A stretch of DNA of 64,000 nt from Pseudarthrobacter oxydans (GCF_030812335.1 NZ_JAUSSN010000003.1:372001-436000); one strand, 5' to 3'. Counted from the first letter of the stretch, positions 1-9,519 are shown. Notes: generated from the letters alone by a model not told the origin. Translations and numbers: made by a program.

Positions 1-1
1 C

Positions 2-205
2 CGGGTCCCGAAGCTCCCGGCCGTGCTCTCGACCTTCCACACCTCGGGCTCGGTGGACTACCTGCTGCACATCGCCGTCGCCACCACCGAGGACCTCCGC
101 GACTGGGTGCTGGACAATCTGGCCACGGATCCGGTGGTGGGGCACACCGAGACCACCCTCGTGTTCGACCACATCCAGGGCAACCAGGGCCCGCTGCCCG
201 ACTAG
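2..205 (+). CDS. Lrp/AsnC-family transcriptional regulator, C-terminal part (partial)
   Basis: The reading frame is open from the window edge to TAG and gives the last 67 residues of a protein whose start lies outside. The stretch GSVDYLLHIAVATTEDLRDWVLDNL followed by VVGHTETTLVFDHIQG has the layout of the ligand-sensing RAM domain of Lrp/AsnC regulators: a beta strand with a G-x-D-Y/W motif, a helix, then the strand carrying T-x-x-V-F-x-x. These proteins bind DNA as oligomers and respond to amino acids. The neighbouring MFS gene runs convergently. The target cannot be told from the fragment. Confidence 0.75.
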   Translation, partial: RVPKLPAVLSTFHTSGSVDYLLHIAVATTEDLRDWVLDNLATDPVVGHTETTLVFDHIQGNQGPLPD

Positions 206-255
206 CGGGTCCGGGCCGCTTCAACTTCGGCGCCGCTTCGGCTCCGACGGGGCAG

Positions 256-1494
256 TCAGGCGCGGCGCAGCGCCGCGCGCAGCGTGACGGCGGCAAGGGT
301 GGCCGAGGCGATCGAACAGAGCACCACAAAGCCGGCGACCGCCGTCTGCAGGCCGACCACGCCGGCGGCGAGCCCCAGCCCGATGACGGGAAAGGCGCTG
401 CCGAGATACGTGATGACGTAGACCGTGCTGATGATCTGGGCGTGGCGGGAAGGTTCGACTTTGCCGGCCACATCGTTGAAGACGGTCCGGAAGGACACAC
501 CCTGGCCCAGGCCCGCGGTGATGCTCGCGAGGATCAGCAGCCAGGGACTGTTCCAGGCGGCGGCCGCGGCGATCAGCAGCACCGACACGGCGAGCATGCC
601 CAGTCCGATCGGCACCACGAAGCGTCCCCGCACGGCGAGGAGCTGGCTGAGCGCGGAGGACGCGAGCGTCAGTCCCGCCAGCAGGCCGATCAGCGGCCTC
701 GAATCGGCGTGGACGATCTGGGCGAAATAGCTGGGCGCCAGGGAAAGGCAGAAGCCGAAGACGGTGAAGCTGAGGAACCCCACCGAAGACGCCAGCCAGA
801 AGGCGCCGCGCGCCTCACTGGACACCGACGGGCGGCGGGGCGCCAGTACGCGCAACGGCTGCGGACCCGCGACCGAGGTGATGGCCGGACGGGCCTTCAG
901 CAGGTACAGCGGGACCAGCAGCGCGGCCAGGACCAGGGAATGCAGGTAGTACGGCGTGGTCGTGGGCCCGGGCAGCAGCGAGAGCACTCCCCCGATGGCC
1001 GGGCCGGCCGCCACGCCCCCGGCGGAGGCCAGCAGGGTGAACCGCGAGGCCCACTCGGGGCGGCTGGGCAGCAGCTCCCGCAGGGCCGCCGAGCTGGCGC
1101 CGGTGGCGAGTGCCACCGCGATGCCCTGCAGCGCCCTGCCGACACACAGCGCGAACATGCTGTCCGCCGCGGCGAAAACGGAGCCGCCTGCGAGGCCCAC
1201 CAGCACCGCAAGGACCAGCGCGGCCCGGCGTCCGATGTGGTCGGACCAGTGGCCGGCCAGGATCAGGGTCGCCACCAGCGCCAGGACATACGCGGAGAAG
1301 GCCACCGTGACGCCGAAGGCGGTAATGCCCAGTTTGGCCTGCAGCAGCGGGTACAGCGGCGTGGCAAGATTCGCGCCGACCAGCAGCGTGAAGATCACGA
1401 CGCCGGCCATCACCAGCCGTGCCGTGGTGGAAGCGTCCCAGCCGCAGCGGTCTGCCGTGGCGGGGCGCATGCGAAGTTCGCTGAAGACCGTCAT
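256..1494 (-). CDS. MFS transporter (drug/metabolite exporter type)
   Basis: A 412-residue membrane protein with about twelve hydrophobic segments. The loop after the second segment reads GHWSDHIGRRA, the MFS motif A (G-x-x-x-D-x-x-G-R-R). It is probably a proton-driven exporter; the substrate is unknown. I chose the ATG at 1494 (MTVFSELRM) over an in-frame start at 1620, because the extra 42 residues are hydrophilic and unlike a transporter N-terminus. The gene is transcribed away from the Lrp/AsnC gene beginning at 1655, so the regulator probably controls it from the shared 160-bp gap. Confidence 0.85.
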   Translation of the reverse strand: MTVFSELRMRPATADRCGWDASTTARLVMAGVVIFTLLVGANLATPLYPLLQAKLGITAFGVTVAFSAYVLALVATLILAGHWSDHIGRRAALVLAVLVGLAGGSVFAAADSMFALCVGRALQGIAVALATGASSAALRELLPSRPEWASRFTLLASAGGVAAGPAIGGVLSLLPGPTTTPYYLHSLVLAALLVPLYLLKARPAITSVAGPQPLRVLAPRRPSVSSEARGAFWLASSVGFLSFTVFGFCLSLAPSYFAQIVHADSRPLIGLLAGLTLASSALSQLLAVRGRFVVPIGLGMLAVSVLLIAAAAAWNSPWLLILASITAGLGQGVSFRTVFNDVAGKVEPSRHAQIISTVYVITYLGSAFPVIGLGLAAGVVGLQTAVAGFVVLCSIASATLAAVTLRAALRRA

Positions 1495-1654
1495 GACCTT
1501 GCCCTTGCCCTTGCATGGAAGCGGGCCGCGTGTTCCCCCTGGTGGGGAATCGCCAGCCCGTTCTGATTCGATACTCCAGAGTGGTGCATTGCTGCTCCGT
1601 GCAGCTAAATTCCATGCCAAAATTGATCAAAACAATCAATCATCCGCCCTCACA

Positions 1655-2170
1655 GTGAACCGAAGTGACGTTTTGAACAGCCTGGACCCCACCGACCTGA
1701 AAATCCTGCTGGAACTGATCCGGGACCCGCGGGTCCAGATCGGCGACCTCAGCGAAAAACTGGGCATTGCCCGCAACACCGCGCAGTCCCGCGTCCGGCG
1801 CATGCAGCGTTCGGGTTTGCTGCACGACGGCGGCCGCGAGATCGATCTTGAAGCGGTGGGCTACGACGTCGTGGCCTTCGTGACGATCGAGGTCAACCAC
1901 CGGGAACTCGACGGTGTGGTGGGAGCCCTGCGCCTGATCGCGCAGGTCCTGGAGGTCCACGAGATCTCCGGCCGCGGCGATGTGTGGTGCCGCGTGGTGG
2001 CCACCGACACCCACAGTCTGCAGGCCGCCCTGCGCTCCATTCTGCGGATCAAGGGCGTCATCCGGACCGAGACCGTTCTTGCCCTGTACACCCACATCCA
2101 GTACCGCACCGAACCGCTGATCAGCCGGCTGGCCCAGGGCAGCTCGCTGGCCCCCGCCAAGGCGAAGTGA
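1655..2170 (+). CDS. Lrp/AsnC-family transcriptional regulator
   Basis: 171 residues. An N-terminal winged helix-turn-helix spans about residues 9-60 (LDPTDLKILLELIRD, then GDLSEKLGIARNTAQSRVRR). A RAM ligand-binding domain follows (about 70-155), with GRGDVWCRVVATD as its G-x-x-D-x core strand. Family members repress or activate amino-acid and transport genes. The frame extends far upstream without a stop, but that part is antisense to the MFS gene. The GTG at 1655 gives the usual family length. It is divergent from the MFS exporter, which is its most likely target. Confidence 0.85.
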   Translation: MNRSDVLNSLDPTDLKILLELIRDPRVQIGDLSEKLGIARNTAQSRVRRMQRSGLLHDGGREIDLEAVGYDVVAFVTIEVNHRELDGVVGALRLIAQVLEVHEISGRGDVWCRVVATDTHSLQAALRSILRIKGVIRTETVLALYTHIQYRTEPLISRLAQGSSLAPAKAK

Positions 2171-2233
2171 CCCTGCTGCCCGGTGGCCGGGCGGGGGCGG
2201 CCGGCCCCGCGCGGCCATGACTACAGAAGACTG

Positions 2234-2245
2234 GATAATGAGCCC
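2234..2245 (+). promoter_or_regulatory. leaderless-type -10 for corA
   Basis: GATAAT lies exactly 6 nt before the GTG at 2246. This spacing suits a leaderless transcript and supports that codon over the in-frame GTG at 2183. Confidence 0.5.
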
Positions 2246-3241
2246 GTGACTATCATCGATAACGCCGTCTACGTTGACGGCGTGCGCAGCGCCGAGCCGC
2301 AAAGCCTCGAACAGACCTTTGACACCCTGAGCCGGCACGGCGGGATGGCGTGGATCGGCCTGTACCGGCCGACGGAGGATGAAATGGCCGCCGTCGCCGC
2401 GGAGTTCGGGCTGCACAGCCTCGCCGTGGAAGACGCCATTTCGGCCCACCAGCGCCCCAAGCTCGAACGCTACGACGACATCCTCTTCACGGTGCTGCGG
2501 CCCGCGCGCTACCTTGACGCGACGGAAACCGTGGAATTCGGCGAACTCCACGTGTTCACCGGGAAGAATTTCGTCGTCACCGTCCGGCATGCCGAAACCG
2601 GCGGGGTGGCACAGGTGCGGCGAAAGCTGGAGAAGCGCCCCGACCTCCTGTGCCACGGCCCGGAGGCTGTGCTCTACGCCCTGATGGACCAGGTGGTGGA
2701 CGACTACGTGCCCGTCGTGGCGGGGCTGGAGAACGACATCGACGAGATCGAGGACCAGCTGTTCAGCGGCGACTCCACGGTCTCGCGGCGGATCTACGAG
2801 CTGGCCCGCGAGGTCATCCAGTTCCAGCGCGCCATCCATCCGCTCCCGGCCATGATGCAGCTGCTCCGGGGCGGCTTCGAGAAATATTCAGTGAAACCCG
2901 AGCTTCAGCACAACCTCCGCGACGTCGAAGACCACGTGGAGCGGCTGATCTCCCGCGCCGATTCCTTCCGGGACCTCCTGCAGAACGCCCTCACCCTCGA
3001 CGGGACGCTGACGGCCAACCGGCAGAACGAGGCCAGCGCCGAGCAGAATGAGCAGGTCAAGAAGATCTCGTCCTGGGCGGCCATCTTCTTCGCCCCGTCC
3101 ATTGTGGCGGGCATCTACGGCATGAACTTTGAGGGGATGCCGGAGCTGCAGTGGAGCTACGGCTACCCGATGGCCATCGGGCTGATGGGCTCCACCGCCG
3201 CCCTGATGTACGGCATCTTCAAGCGGAAGGGCTGGCTCTGA
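2246..3241 (+). CDS. corA: CorA-family magnesium/cobalt transporter
   Basis: 331 residues. A long acidic cytoplasmic alpha/beta domain is followed by coiled helices (about 150-265) and two C-terminal membrane segments. The first segment ends in YGMNF, the GMN signature that forms the selectivity filter of CorA pentamers. The short basic tail KRKGWL after the second segment is also typical. Its role is passive uptake of Mg2+, and possibly Co2+/Ni2+, across the plasma membrane. The start follows a leaderless-type -10. It stands alone downstream of the Lrp regulator, with no Mg riboswitch visible. Confidence 0.93.
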   Translation: MTIIDNAVYVDGVRSAEPQSLEQTFDTLSRHGGMAWIGLYRPTEDEMAAVAAEFGLHSLAVEDAISAHQRPKLERYDDILFTVLRPARYLDATETVEFGELHVFTGKNFVVTVRHAETGGVAQVRRKLEKRPDLLCHGPEAVLYALMDQVVDDYVPVVAGLENDIDEIEDQLFSGDSTVSRRIYELAREVIQFQRAIHPLPAMMQLLRGGFEKYSVKPELQHNLRDVEDHVERLISRADSFRDLLQNALTLDGTLTANRQNEASAEQNEQVKKISSWAAIFFAPSIVAGIYGMNFEGMPELQWSYGYPMAIGLMGSTAALMYGIFKRKGWL

Positions 3242-3363
3242 CGGGCGGATCTGTCCGGCGGACCCGTGTGTAGTCCGGCGTCTGGGGGTCTACCTGGCCC
3301 TGACCTCCCGGCACCGGAGATAGCGCGACCGCGTCACGCCTGGGCTGTCAGCGGCGCCGGTGC

Positions 3364-3678
3364 TCAGCGGCGCAGCCGGGCCTGCGCGACCAGCCGGCTG
3401 AACGCCAGGACAAACACCGCCTCGATCAGCACCATCAGCCCGAACAGCAGCCACTGGCTTTCGCCGATGAAGACGACGGCGCCGACCACCACCAGGATCG
3501 TTCCCAGCGCCAAGGCATAGACGGCGAACCCGATGGCCACCTTCGCGCTGCGGACGCCCGTGCGGAAGCCGAAGCCCACGGGTTCACCCCCGGGGTAGCC
3601 CGCCACCCGGTCGGGTGCCGCCGGGTTGAGCCGGTCGAACTCCTCCCACGGGTCGCGGTCCTGGTCCTGTTCGGTCAT
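3364..3678 (-). CDS. small two-TM membrane protein of unknown function
   Basis: 104 residues. The N-terminus is acidic and hydrophilic (MTEQDQDRDPWEEFDRLNP), followed by two adjacent membrane segments (about 45-68 and 73-95) and a basic tail. The positive-inside rule places both ends in the cytoplasm. No family is recognised. A GATAAT hexamer 6 nt before the ATG (3685-3690) suggests a leaderless transcript. It lies convergent with corA, with about 120 bp of unremarkable sequence between them. Confidence 0.65.
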   Translation of the reverse strand: MTEQDQDRDPWEEFDRLNPAAPDRVAGYPGGEPVGFGFRTGVRSAKVAIGFAVYALALGTILVVVGAVVFIGESQWLLFGLMVLIEAVFVLAFSRLVAQARLRR

Positions 3679-3797
3679 GCTTCCATTATCCCGCGGACAC
3701 GGCGGTCCGGCGGTCCGGGGGTCGTCCTACCTGCGGACCCCGGACGGGACCGTCCTCGCTCTCAGCTCCCCGCCGGCCGGTCTGGGGTTAACGGCCT

Positions 3798-5390
3798 CTA
3801 GGCGGCGCGGACGTCGATTTCGCCCGGCGCGGCGCCGTCCGCGCCGAACACCAGGTGGCGGTTGGCGATTTTTTCGCTGAAGAACCGGTCGTGGCTGACC
3901 ACCACGACGGCGCCCGGGAAGTGCACCAGCGCGCGTTCCATGACCTGGGTGCTGGACATGTCCAGGTGGTTGGTCGGCTCATCCAGCAGCAGGACCGAGG
4001 CACCGGAGAGGAGGCACTGCGCCATCGCGACGCGCGCCTTCTGCCCGCCGGAGAGGTTCCCGATCTTCTGTTTGAGGTCCGCCTCGGAGAACTGGAACAT
4101 CGCAAGGAACCGGTTGACGGACTTCTTCGTGGCGCTGAACGCCAGGCTGTCAGGCAGCGCGTTGACCGCGTGCGAGACGGTGTCGGCGTCGTCGAGGTCC
4201 TCGAGCATCTGGTTGTAGGAGACGAAGCCTGGCCCCTTGGCCCAGGCCACCTCGCCGGAGTCGGCGCGCTCTTCGCCGGTCAGCACCTTCAGGAGTGTGG
4301 ACTTGCCGCTGCCGTTGGAACCGAGGACCACGATCCGGTTGCCGCGGCGGATCTCGAAGCTCAGGCCGTCGAACAGCAGCTTTTCGCCGTAGGACTTGCC
4401 CAGCCCCTCGATCCGGCAGAGGACGTCCTTGACGTGCAGGCCGCCGTAGATCTCGGTGACAATCTGGTCGACCGGGCGGGGGGTGCGGGACTTCTTGATC
4501 TTGGCCAGCTGGTTCCCGAGCCCGCTGCTGGCGGCCTTGGCCGCCTCGCGGCGGTCGGAGATCCCTTCGGCTTCGAAGGCCAGGAGCTCCGATTCGTGCA
4601 CGAACTGCTGCTCCAGGGTTTTGAGGCGGAACTGTTTCTGCACCACGTATTCGCCGAAGTTGCCCGGGTATTCGTGCAGGTGGAAGTTTTCCACCTCGAT
4701 GATCCGGGTGACGACGGCGTCGAGGAATTTCCGGTCGTGCGAGACGATGATCGCGGCGCCCTTGAAGTCCCGGAACCAGCTTTCGAGCCATTCGACGCCG
4801 GCCACGTCCAGGAAGTTGGTGGGTTCGTCGAGCAGCAGAACGTCGGGGCCTTCGAGCAGGATTTTGGCCAGGGCCGCACGGTTGCGCCAGCCGCCGGACA
4901 GCTCGTCGATCGCGCAGCTCCGGTGGGCCTCGTCGAAGCCCAGCGTGGTGAGGACTGTGTCGATGCGCCGCGGGTAGTCCCAGCCGTCGAGCCGTTCCAT
5001 GTCCTCGAACAGCTCGGCCTGGCGGCTGATGAGGCGGTCGAGTTCGGCGTCCGCCGGGTCGGCGGCGATGGCGGCGTCGATGGCGGCCAGCTCGGCCTCG
5101 ATCGCCTTGATCTCGGTAAACAGCGCGTCGAGGACTTCAAGAATGGTGGCGTCCCCGTTGAGCTCGGAGAACTGGGAGAAGTAGCCCACCTTGGTGCCCA
5201 GTTCCAGGGTGACCGTGCCGGTATCCGGCGTCACCTGGTCGAGGACCAGTTTGAGGATGGTTGTCTTGCCGGAGCCGTTTTTGCCGATCAGGCCGACCCG
5301 GTCGCCCGTCTCGAGGCGGAAGAACGCTTCCCGGAGAATCTGGGTGTTGTCGAAGCGCACGCTGACGTCTTGCAGCCGGATCAGGCTCAT
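3798..5390 (-). CDS. ABC-F family ATPase (ribosome-associated)
   Basis: 530 residues with two ABC cassettes in one chain and no membrane domain. Cassette 1 has GLIGKNGSGKTT, LSGGWRNR and LLLDEPTNFLD. Cassette 2 has VVLGSNGSGKST, LSGGQKARVAMAQ and LLLDEPTNHLD. A charged linker joins them. ABC-F proteins act on the ribosome E site in translation regulation, rescue or antibiotic protection; which role applies here cannot be read from the sequence. I chose the ATG at 5390 (MSLIRLQDV), because it has an AGAGAAA-type ribosome site, over an in-frame codon 14 residues upstream. Confidence 0.92.
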   Translation of the reverse strand: MSLIRLQDVSVRFDNTQILREAFFRLETGDRVGLIGKNGSGKTTILKLVLDQVTPDTGTVTLELGTKVGYFSQFSELNGDATILEVLDALFTEIKAIEAELAAIDAAIAADPADAELDRLISRQAELFEDMERLDGWDYPRRIDTVLTTLGFDEAHRSCAIDELSGGWRNRAALAKILLEGPDVLLLDEPTNFLDVAGVEWLESWFRDFKGAAIIVSHDRKFLDAVVTRIIEVENFHLHEYPGNFGEYVVQKQFRLKTLEQQFVHESELLAFEAEGISDRREAAKAASSGLGNQLAKIKKSRTPRPVDQIVTEIYGGLHVKDVLCRIEGLGKSYGEKLLFDGLSFEIRRGNRIVVLGSNGSGKSTLLKVLTGEERADSGEVAWAKGPGFVSYNQMLEDLDDADTVSHAVNALPDSLAFSATKKSVNRFLAMFQFSEADLKQKIGNLSGGQKARVAMAQCLLSGASVLLLDEPTNHLDMSSTQVMERALVHFPGAVVVVSHDRFFSEKIANRHLVFGADGAAPGEIDVRAA

Positions 5391-5448
5391 GGGTGTTTCT
5401 CTTTCGATTTGGGGTCTGAACGGCGGGGGCACACGGCGGGGCGCGGCA

Positions 5449-6630
5449 CTAACGGGGCACGAGCCGCCACAGTGAGGTGACTTCGGCCGACCGGGCCCCG
5501 AACAGAGGATCGTTCCGGTCGGATGCCTTGGGGTGGGTTGGCTTGGTGCCGGACCGTTCCAGCACCTTCAGCCCGGCGGCCTCGATGGCGCCCAGCAGGT
5601 CATCACGGGACCGCAGCCCCAGGTGCTCGGCCAGATCGGAGAGCACGAGCCACCCCTCACCGCCCGGTTCCAGGTGCTCGGCGAGCTCGTTCAGGAAACG
5701 GAAGAGCATCCGGCTGCCGGGGTCATAGACGGCATTGTCCAGCGAGGAATGCGGCGTGGCCGGAATCCACGGCGGGTTGCACACGATGAGCGGCGCACGG
5801 CCGGGCGGGAACATGTCGGTCAGGACCGCCTCTGCCCTGTCCTGGACGCCCAGATTCCGGAAATTCTCGCCGGCGCAGGCAATCGCGCGGGGTTCATTGT
5901 CCGTCGCCACCACACGGCGGACGCCGCGGCGGGCGAGCACGGCAGCGAGCACGCCGGTGCCGGTGCCGACGTCGAACGCCAGCCTGTCGGAGGGCAGCGG
6001 CGCGGCTGCCACCAGATCGACGTACTCACTGCGGGTCGGGAAGAACGTGCCGTAGTGCGGGTGGATGCGGCCCTGCAGGGCCTCGACGTAGACGCCGTTT
6101 TTTCGCCATTCGTGCGCGCCGATGGCCCCGACGAGCTCGTGGAGCGACACCACCGAAGGCTCGCCGATGTCCCCGTACGCCTCCTCGGCGGCCTGCCGGA
6201 TGTCCGGGGCGCGCCGCAGCGGCACCACCGGTCCCGGGTCAAGCGGAATCAGCAGCAGGCCGAGAATGCGTGCCCGGTGCGAGCGGGACTGGCGGTGCCG
6301 ATAAAACTCATCGGCAGGGGTGGGGGCGGCCTTTTTCTTCCCGGCGCCCACCCGCCGGTCCAGGGCGTTGAGGATCTGCCGCGCGTTGTGGAAGTCACCC
6401 TGCCAAAGCATCGCGGTGCCCTGGGACGCCAACCGGTTCGCCTCATCGGCGGTGAGGGAGTCGGTGACCACTTCGACGCGGGCGGGCGCGGGCCTGCCGT
6501 TCGCCGACCGCCAGCGGGCGGTCCTGCTGTGGCCGCCCTCTGCCCATGTCACGACCGCAGGCTCGTCCACCGCGGCTGCCTGCGGGTGCGTACGGGAGGG
6601 CGTCGGGATGGCCAGGGGTTGGTCCGGCAC
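5449..6630 (-). CDS. class I SAM-dependent methyltransferase with NPPW motif
   Basis: 393 residues. The N-terminal 190 residues are an accessory region without a recognised fold. The C-terminal half is a Rossmann methyltransferase: DVGTGTGVLAAVLARRG is the SAM-binding motif I, ATDNEPRAI is motif II, and N285-P-P-W288 is the catalytic motif typical of enzymes that methylate planar amino groups (PrmC/HemK, RsmC/RlmG types). The substrate is therefore probably an rRNA base or a protein glutamine. The start is a GTG. It lies just upstream of the ABC-F gene on the same strand. Confidence 0.82.
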   Translation of the reverse strand: MPDQPLAIPTPSRTHPQAAAVDEPAVVTWAEGGHSRTARWRSANGRPAPARVEVVTDSLTADEANRLASQGTAMLWQGDFHNARQILNALDRRVGAGKKKAAPTPADEFYRHRQSRSHRARILGLLLIPLDPGPVVPLRRAPDIRQAAEEAYGDIGEPSVVSLHELVGAIGAHEWRKNGVYVEALQGRIHPHYGTFFPTRSEYVDLVAAAPLPSDRLAFDVGTGTGVLAAVLARRGVRRVVATDNEPRAIACAGENFRNLGVQDRAEAVLTDMFPPGRAPLIVCNPPWIPATPHSSLDNAVYDPGSRMLFRFLNELAEHLEPGGEGWLVLSDLAEHLGLRSRDDLLGAIEAAGLKVLERSGTKPTHPKASDRNDPLFGARSAEVTSLWRLVPR

Positions 6631-6731
6631 GGCGGTAGCGATAAGAGTTCCAATCCCAGAGTCCGAGGGGCGGATCGGAGACTGACGTGTGCGGCGGAAC
6701 GCACCTACTCAGGATACAGGCGGGCGCCCGG

Positions 6732-7199
6732 TCACTGCGCGATGCGGCTGCGTACGATCTCGCTGACGGCTTTGCCGTCGAAGCGTCCGGCGACCTTGGC
6801 GGTCACCGGCTTCATCACCGCGCCCAGCTGGCGCATCGTCAGTTCGGTGCCGTCGGCCGTGAGGTCACCGATCACGCCGTCGACAATCGCCTCCACCTCG
6901 GCGGCGGTCAGTGCCTTCGGCAGGTACGCCTCGATGATCTCGGCTTCGGCGATTTCCGCGGCGGCCCGTTCGGCCTCTCCCGCCTCGGTATAGATGCGGG
7001 CGGTGTCGCGGCGCTTGGCGGCTTCCTTCTGCAGCAGGGACGTCACCTGGGCGTCGTCGAGCACGATCGGGGTCTTGCCGGACTTCTCGCGGGTTTCGAT
7101 TTCGCCCAGGACGTTGCGCACCGTGGTGAGTGCTACCTTGTTGCGGTCCTTCATGTGGCCGACGACGTCGGCGTGCAGTCGTTCTTTCAGGGTGGTCAT
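6732..7199 (-). CDS. GatB/YqeY domain-containing protein
   Basis: 155 residues, the normal length for YqeY. It begins MTTLKERLHADVVGHMKDRNK and contains the LRNVLGEIE-type helix and the terminal AKVAGRFDGKAVSEIVR helix, which corresponds to the tRNA-binding tail domain of GatB. YqeY proteins are proposed to act in tRNA-dependent amidation or tRNA quality control, but the precise role is not settled. A strong GAGGAG ribosome site precedes the ATG. The gene follows the AarF gene on the same strand, 36 bp downstream. Confidence 0.9.
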   Translation of the reverse strand: MTTLKERLHADVVGHMKDRNKVALTTVRNVLGEIETREKSGKTPIVLDDAQVTSLLQKEAAKRRDTARIYTEAGEAERAAAEIAEAEIIEAYLPKALTAAEVEAIVDGVIGDLTADGTELTMRQLGAVMKPVTAKVAGRFDGKAVSEIVRSRIAQ

Positions 7200-7235
7200 G
7201 ATTCTCCTCGTCTCACTTGACAGGATATCGGGCTG

Positions 7236-8948
7236 TCAGAGGCCGCCGCGCCCCGCCCACAGTCCGTGCAGCAGCGGAACCACCGACACGAGCATGAGGA
7301 CACTGCCGAGCACCATGTCATCCGCGCGCGCCACGGAACCGGCAATGAGCAGGGCACCGAAGACCAGGGCCGACGCCGACCGCTGCCCCGTGCGGTCCAG
7401 CCGCTTGACCTGTTGCTCAAGACGGGGAGTGGCAACCGCCAGCGAACCGTCCTCCAGCCGGGTCAGGAGCCGGTCCAGCCGTTTCGGCAGGCCCAGGGCC
7501 AGCCCTGCGGCGTCCATCGCCTGCTGGGCCACGTCCTGGGCGATGTTGCCCCGCTCGTCGCGCAGCAGCTGCGCCGCGTAGGGTTCCACCGAGTCCCAGA
7601 GATTGAACCGGGCATCCAGCGAGCTGCACACTCCCGAGGTCAGCGACATGGCCCGGATGATGAGCAGGAAATTCTCCGGCAGCTGGAACGGCAGGGAGCG
7701 GACCACGTCGCCGAATTCCACCGCGAAGTCCCGGAACTCCCGCGGGTCCACCTCGCGAAGCTCGGCGAAGCCCATCCCGCCGAACCGGGCGAAGAGGTGC
7801 GTCATCGCCCGCTCCAGCTCCACCGTGTCGGCCGAGGGCACCAGCACGCCCACGTTCCGGATGGCGGCCACCAGCCCCTCGCCGTCCCGCGAGGCAGCCG
7901 CGATGAGCAGCTTCCGCAGCCCGCTGCGCGTGCTCGCCGGAACCTCGCCCATCATGCCGAAGTCGATGAACGTCAGCTTCCAGGGGCGCTCCGCGGACGG
8001 ACTGTTATCCGGCGTGACAAAGATGTTGCCGGGGTGGGGATCGGCGTGGAAAAACCCGGTCGTGAACATCTGGTCGAACATGACCGAGGCGAAAACCGGG
8101 GCAACCTGCGCCGGATCGATGCCCGCGGCCAGCAGCGCTGCCGAGTCCGTGATCTTGATCGCCGTGACGTCTTCGAGCGTGAGCACGCGGCGGGTGCTCC
8201 GCTCCCAGACGACGTCGGGCACGCCCACCCGGCCGTCATCGGCAAATTCATCCGCGAACCGCTCCGCGTTTGCCCCCTCATGCAGGTAGTCGATCTCCTC
8301 CAGGCTGGTCTGCGCAAACTCCTCAACCAGGGCGGGCATGTCGGCCCGGTCGGACACCAGGCGCACCCGGCTGAGCCAGCCGCCGACCTTGCGCAATGCC
8401 GCCAGGTCGACGTCGACGATGGCGTCGATGCCCGGCCGCTGGACCTTCAGCACAACACAATCAAGCCCGGTGTCGGCGGCGTCGCCCGGGCGAAGCCTGG
8501 CCCGGTGGGCCTGCCCGAGCGACGCCGCGGCGATCGGTGTCTCCTCCACGGAGTCGAACAACTGCTCCAGCGGCGCGCCCAGCTCGGCCTCGGCGAGGGT
8601 GCGGATCGCGGCGAAGGACACCGGGGGCACCTCGTCCTGCAGCCCCTCCAGTTCCGTGGTGATCTCGGGCGGGAGCACGTCGAGCCTGGAGGACAGGAAC
8701 TGACCGACCTTGATCATCAGGCCGCCGAGGTCCACTGCCAGGACATGGAAACGCTGCGCGAAGAGCAGCATCCTCTTCGCCCTGGTGCGCTCGGCAACCC
8801 GGACCAGCCCGAGGCGCGGGAGGAACAGCTCAAACCACCAGGTCACCGCGAGATGCCACGCGGCGAAGCGCAGGATGCGACGGTACCGGGCACGGTAGGC
8901 CCGGCCGTGGGGAAGCGGATCTGCGCGCTCCGGGCGAACCGACGTCAC
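7236..8948 (-). CDS. ABC1/UbiB (AarF) family atypical kinase
   Basis: 570 residues. Diagnostic motifs are visible in order: KVGQFLSSR (the family's KxGQ motif), a Val/Lys nucleotide-binding strand (VVLKVQRPGI), HADPHPGNIFV (catalytic loop) and FIDFGMMGE (metal-binding DFG). Two membrane segments close the protein. The family supports quinone biosynthesis or lipid homeostasis. The frame extends upstream through the PadR gene, but that part is out-of-frame overlap. I place the start at GTG 8948, 4 bp after the PadR stop, so the two are co-transcribed. Confidence 0.9.
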   Translation of the reverse strand: MTSVRPERADPLPHGRAYRARYRRILRFAAWHLAVTWWFELFLPRLGLVRVAERTRAKRMLLFAQRFHVLAVDLGGLMIKVGQFLSSRLDVLPPEITTELEGLQDEVPPVSFAAIRTLAEAELGAPLEQLFDSVEETPIAAASLGQAHRARLRPGDAADTGLDCVVLKVQRPGIDAIVDVDLAALRKVGGWLSRVRLVSDRADMPALVEEFAQTSLEEIDYLHEGANAERFADEFADDGRVGVPDVVWERSTRRVLTLEDVTAIKITDSAALLAAGIDPAQVAPVFASVMFDQMFTTGFFHADPHPGNIFVTPDNSPSAERPWKLTFIDFGMMGEVPASTRSGLRKLLIAAASRDGEGLVAAIRNVGVLVPSADTVELERAMTHLFARFGGMGFAELREVDPREFRDFAVEFGDVVRSLPFQLPENFLLIIRAMSLTSGVCSSLDARFNLWDSVEPYAAQLLRDERGNIAQDVAQQAMDAAGLALGLPKRLDRLLTRLEDGSLAVATPRLEQQVKRLDRTGQRSASALVFGALLIAGSVARADDMVLGSVLMLVSVVPLLHGLWAGRGGL

Positions 8949-8952
8949 CCCG

Positions 8953-9498
8953 TCAGCCCTTGGCGAGGATCGCGTACAGCCGGCGGCGCGCGTCGTCGAG
9001 CACCGCCACGGCCTCCTGCACCTGCTCCGGCGTGCCGGTGCGGCCCACCTGGGACGCGGCCTGGGCGAGCTCGACGCCCGCCTTGGGCAGCGCCGCGAAA
9101 CCGCCGCCCGACGCCGGTGCCGCCGAGTCCCAGGGCGCTGACGCATCGGCACCCGCGACAGACTCCCGGCCGGCTTCCGTCAGGGAATAGATCTTGCGGC
9201 CGTTGGATTCCTCGGCACGGATCAGGCCCTCATCGGCCAGCAGTTGGAGCGTGGGATAGACGGAGCCCGCGCTGGGCTTCCAGCTGCCACCGCTGCGCTC
9301 CTCGATTTCACGAATGATCTGGTAGCCGTGCATCGGCCGCTCGGCAAGCAGTGCCAGCACGGCCGAGCGCACCTCACCCCGCCCCGCACGGGAACCCGAG
9401 CGCTTCTCGAACCTCGAACGCAACTCCTCAACGGCCTGCCACATGCTGTCGACATTGTTGCCGCGGAATCCGCCTGCCGGGAATGAATTGTGCAACAT
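8953..9498 (-). CDS. PadR-family transcriptional repressor
   Basis: 181 residues. Residues about 40-125 form the PadR winged helix: VRSAVLALLAERPMHGYQIIREIEERSGGSWKPSAGSVYPTLQLLADEGLI. The C-terminal helix (AVAVLDDARRRLYAIL) would dimerise. I chose the ATG at 9498, behind the ribosome site AGAGGAG; a longer frame to 9531 would start inside the operator repeats. A triple direct repeat just upstream suggests autoregulation, and the AarF kinase gene follows at 4 bp. PadR proteins are typically released by small phenolic or drug-like ligands; the ligand here is unknown. Confidence 0.9.
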   Translation of the reverse strand: MLHNSFPAGGFRGNNVDSMWQAVEELRSRFEKRSGSRAGRGEVRSAVLALLAERPMHGYQIIREIEERSGGSWKPSAGSVYPTLQLLADEGLIRAEESNGRKIYSLTEAGRESVAGADASAPWDSAAPASGGGFAALPKAGVELAQAASQVGRTGTPEQVQEAVAVLDDARRRLYAILAKG

Positions 9499-9519
9499 GC
9501 TCTCCTCTGGAAGATCGCG

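Noticed and set aside
3242..3363. A terminator or small RNA between corA and the convergent membrane gene
   Set aside because: Only short, imperfect GC-rich pairings without a T-tract are visible.
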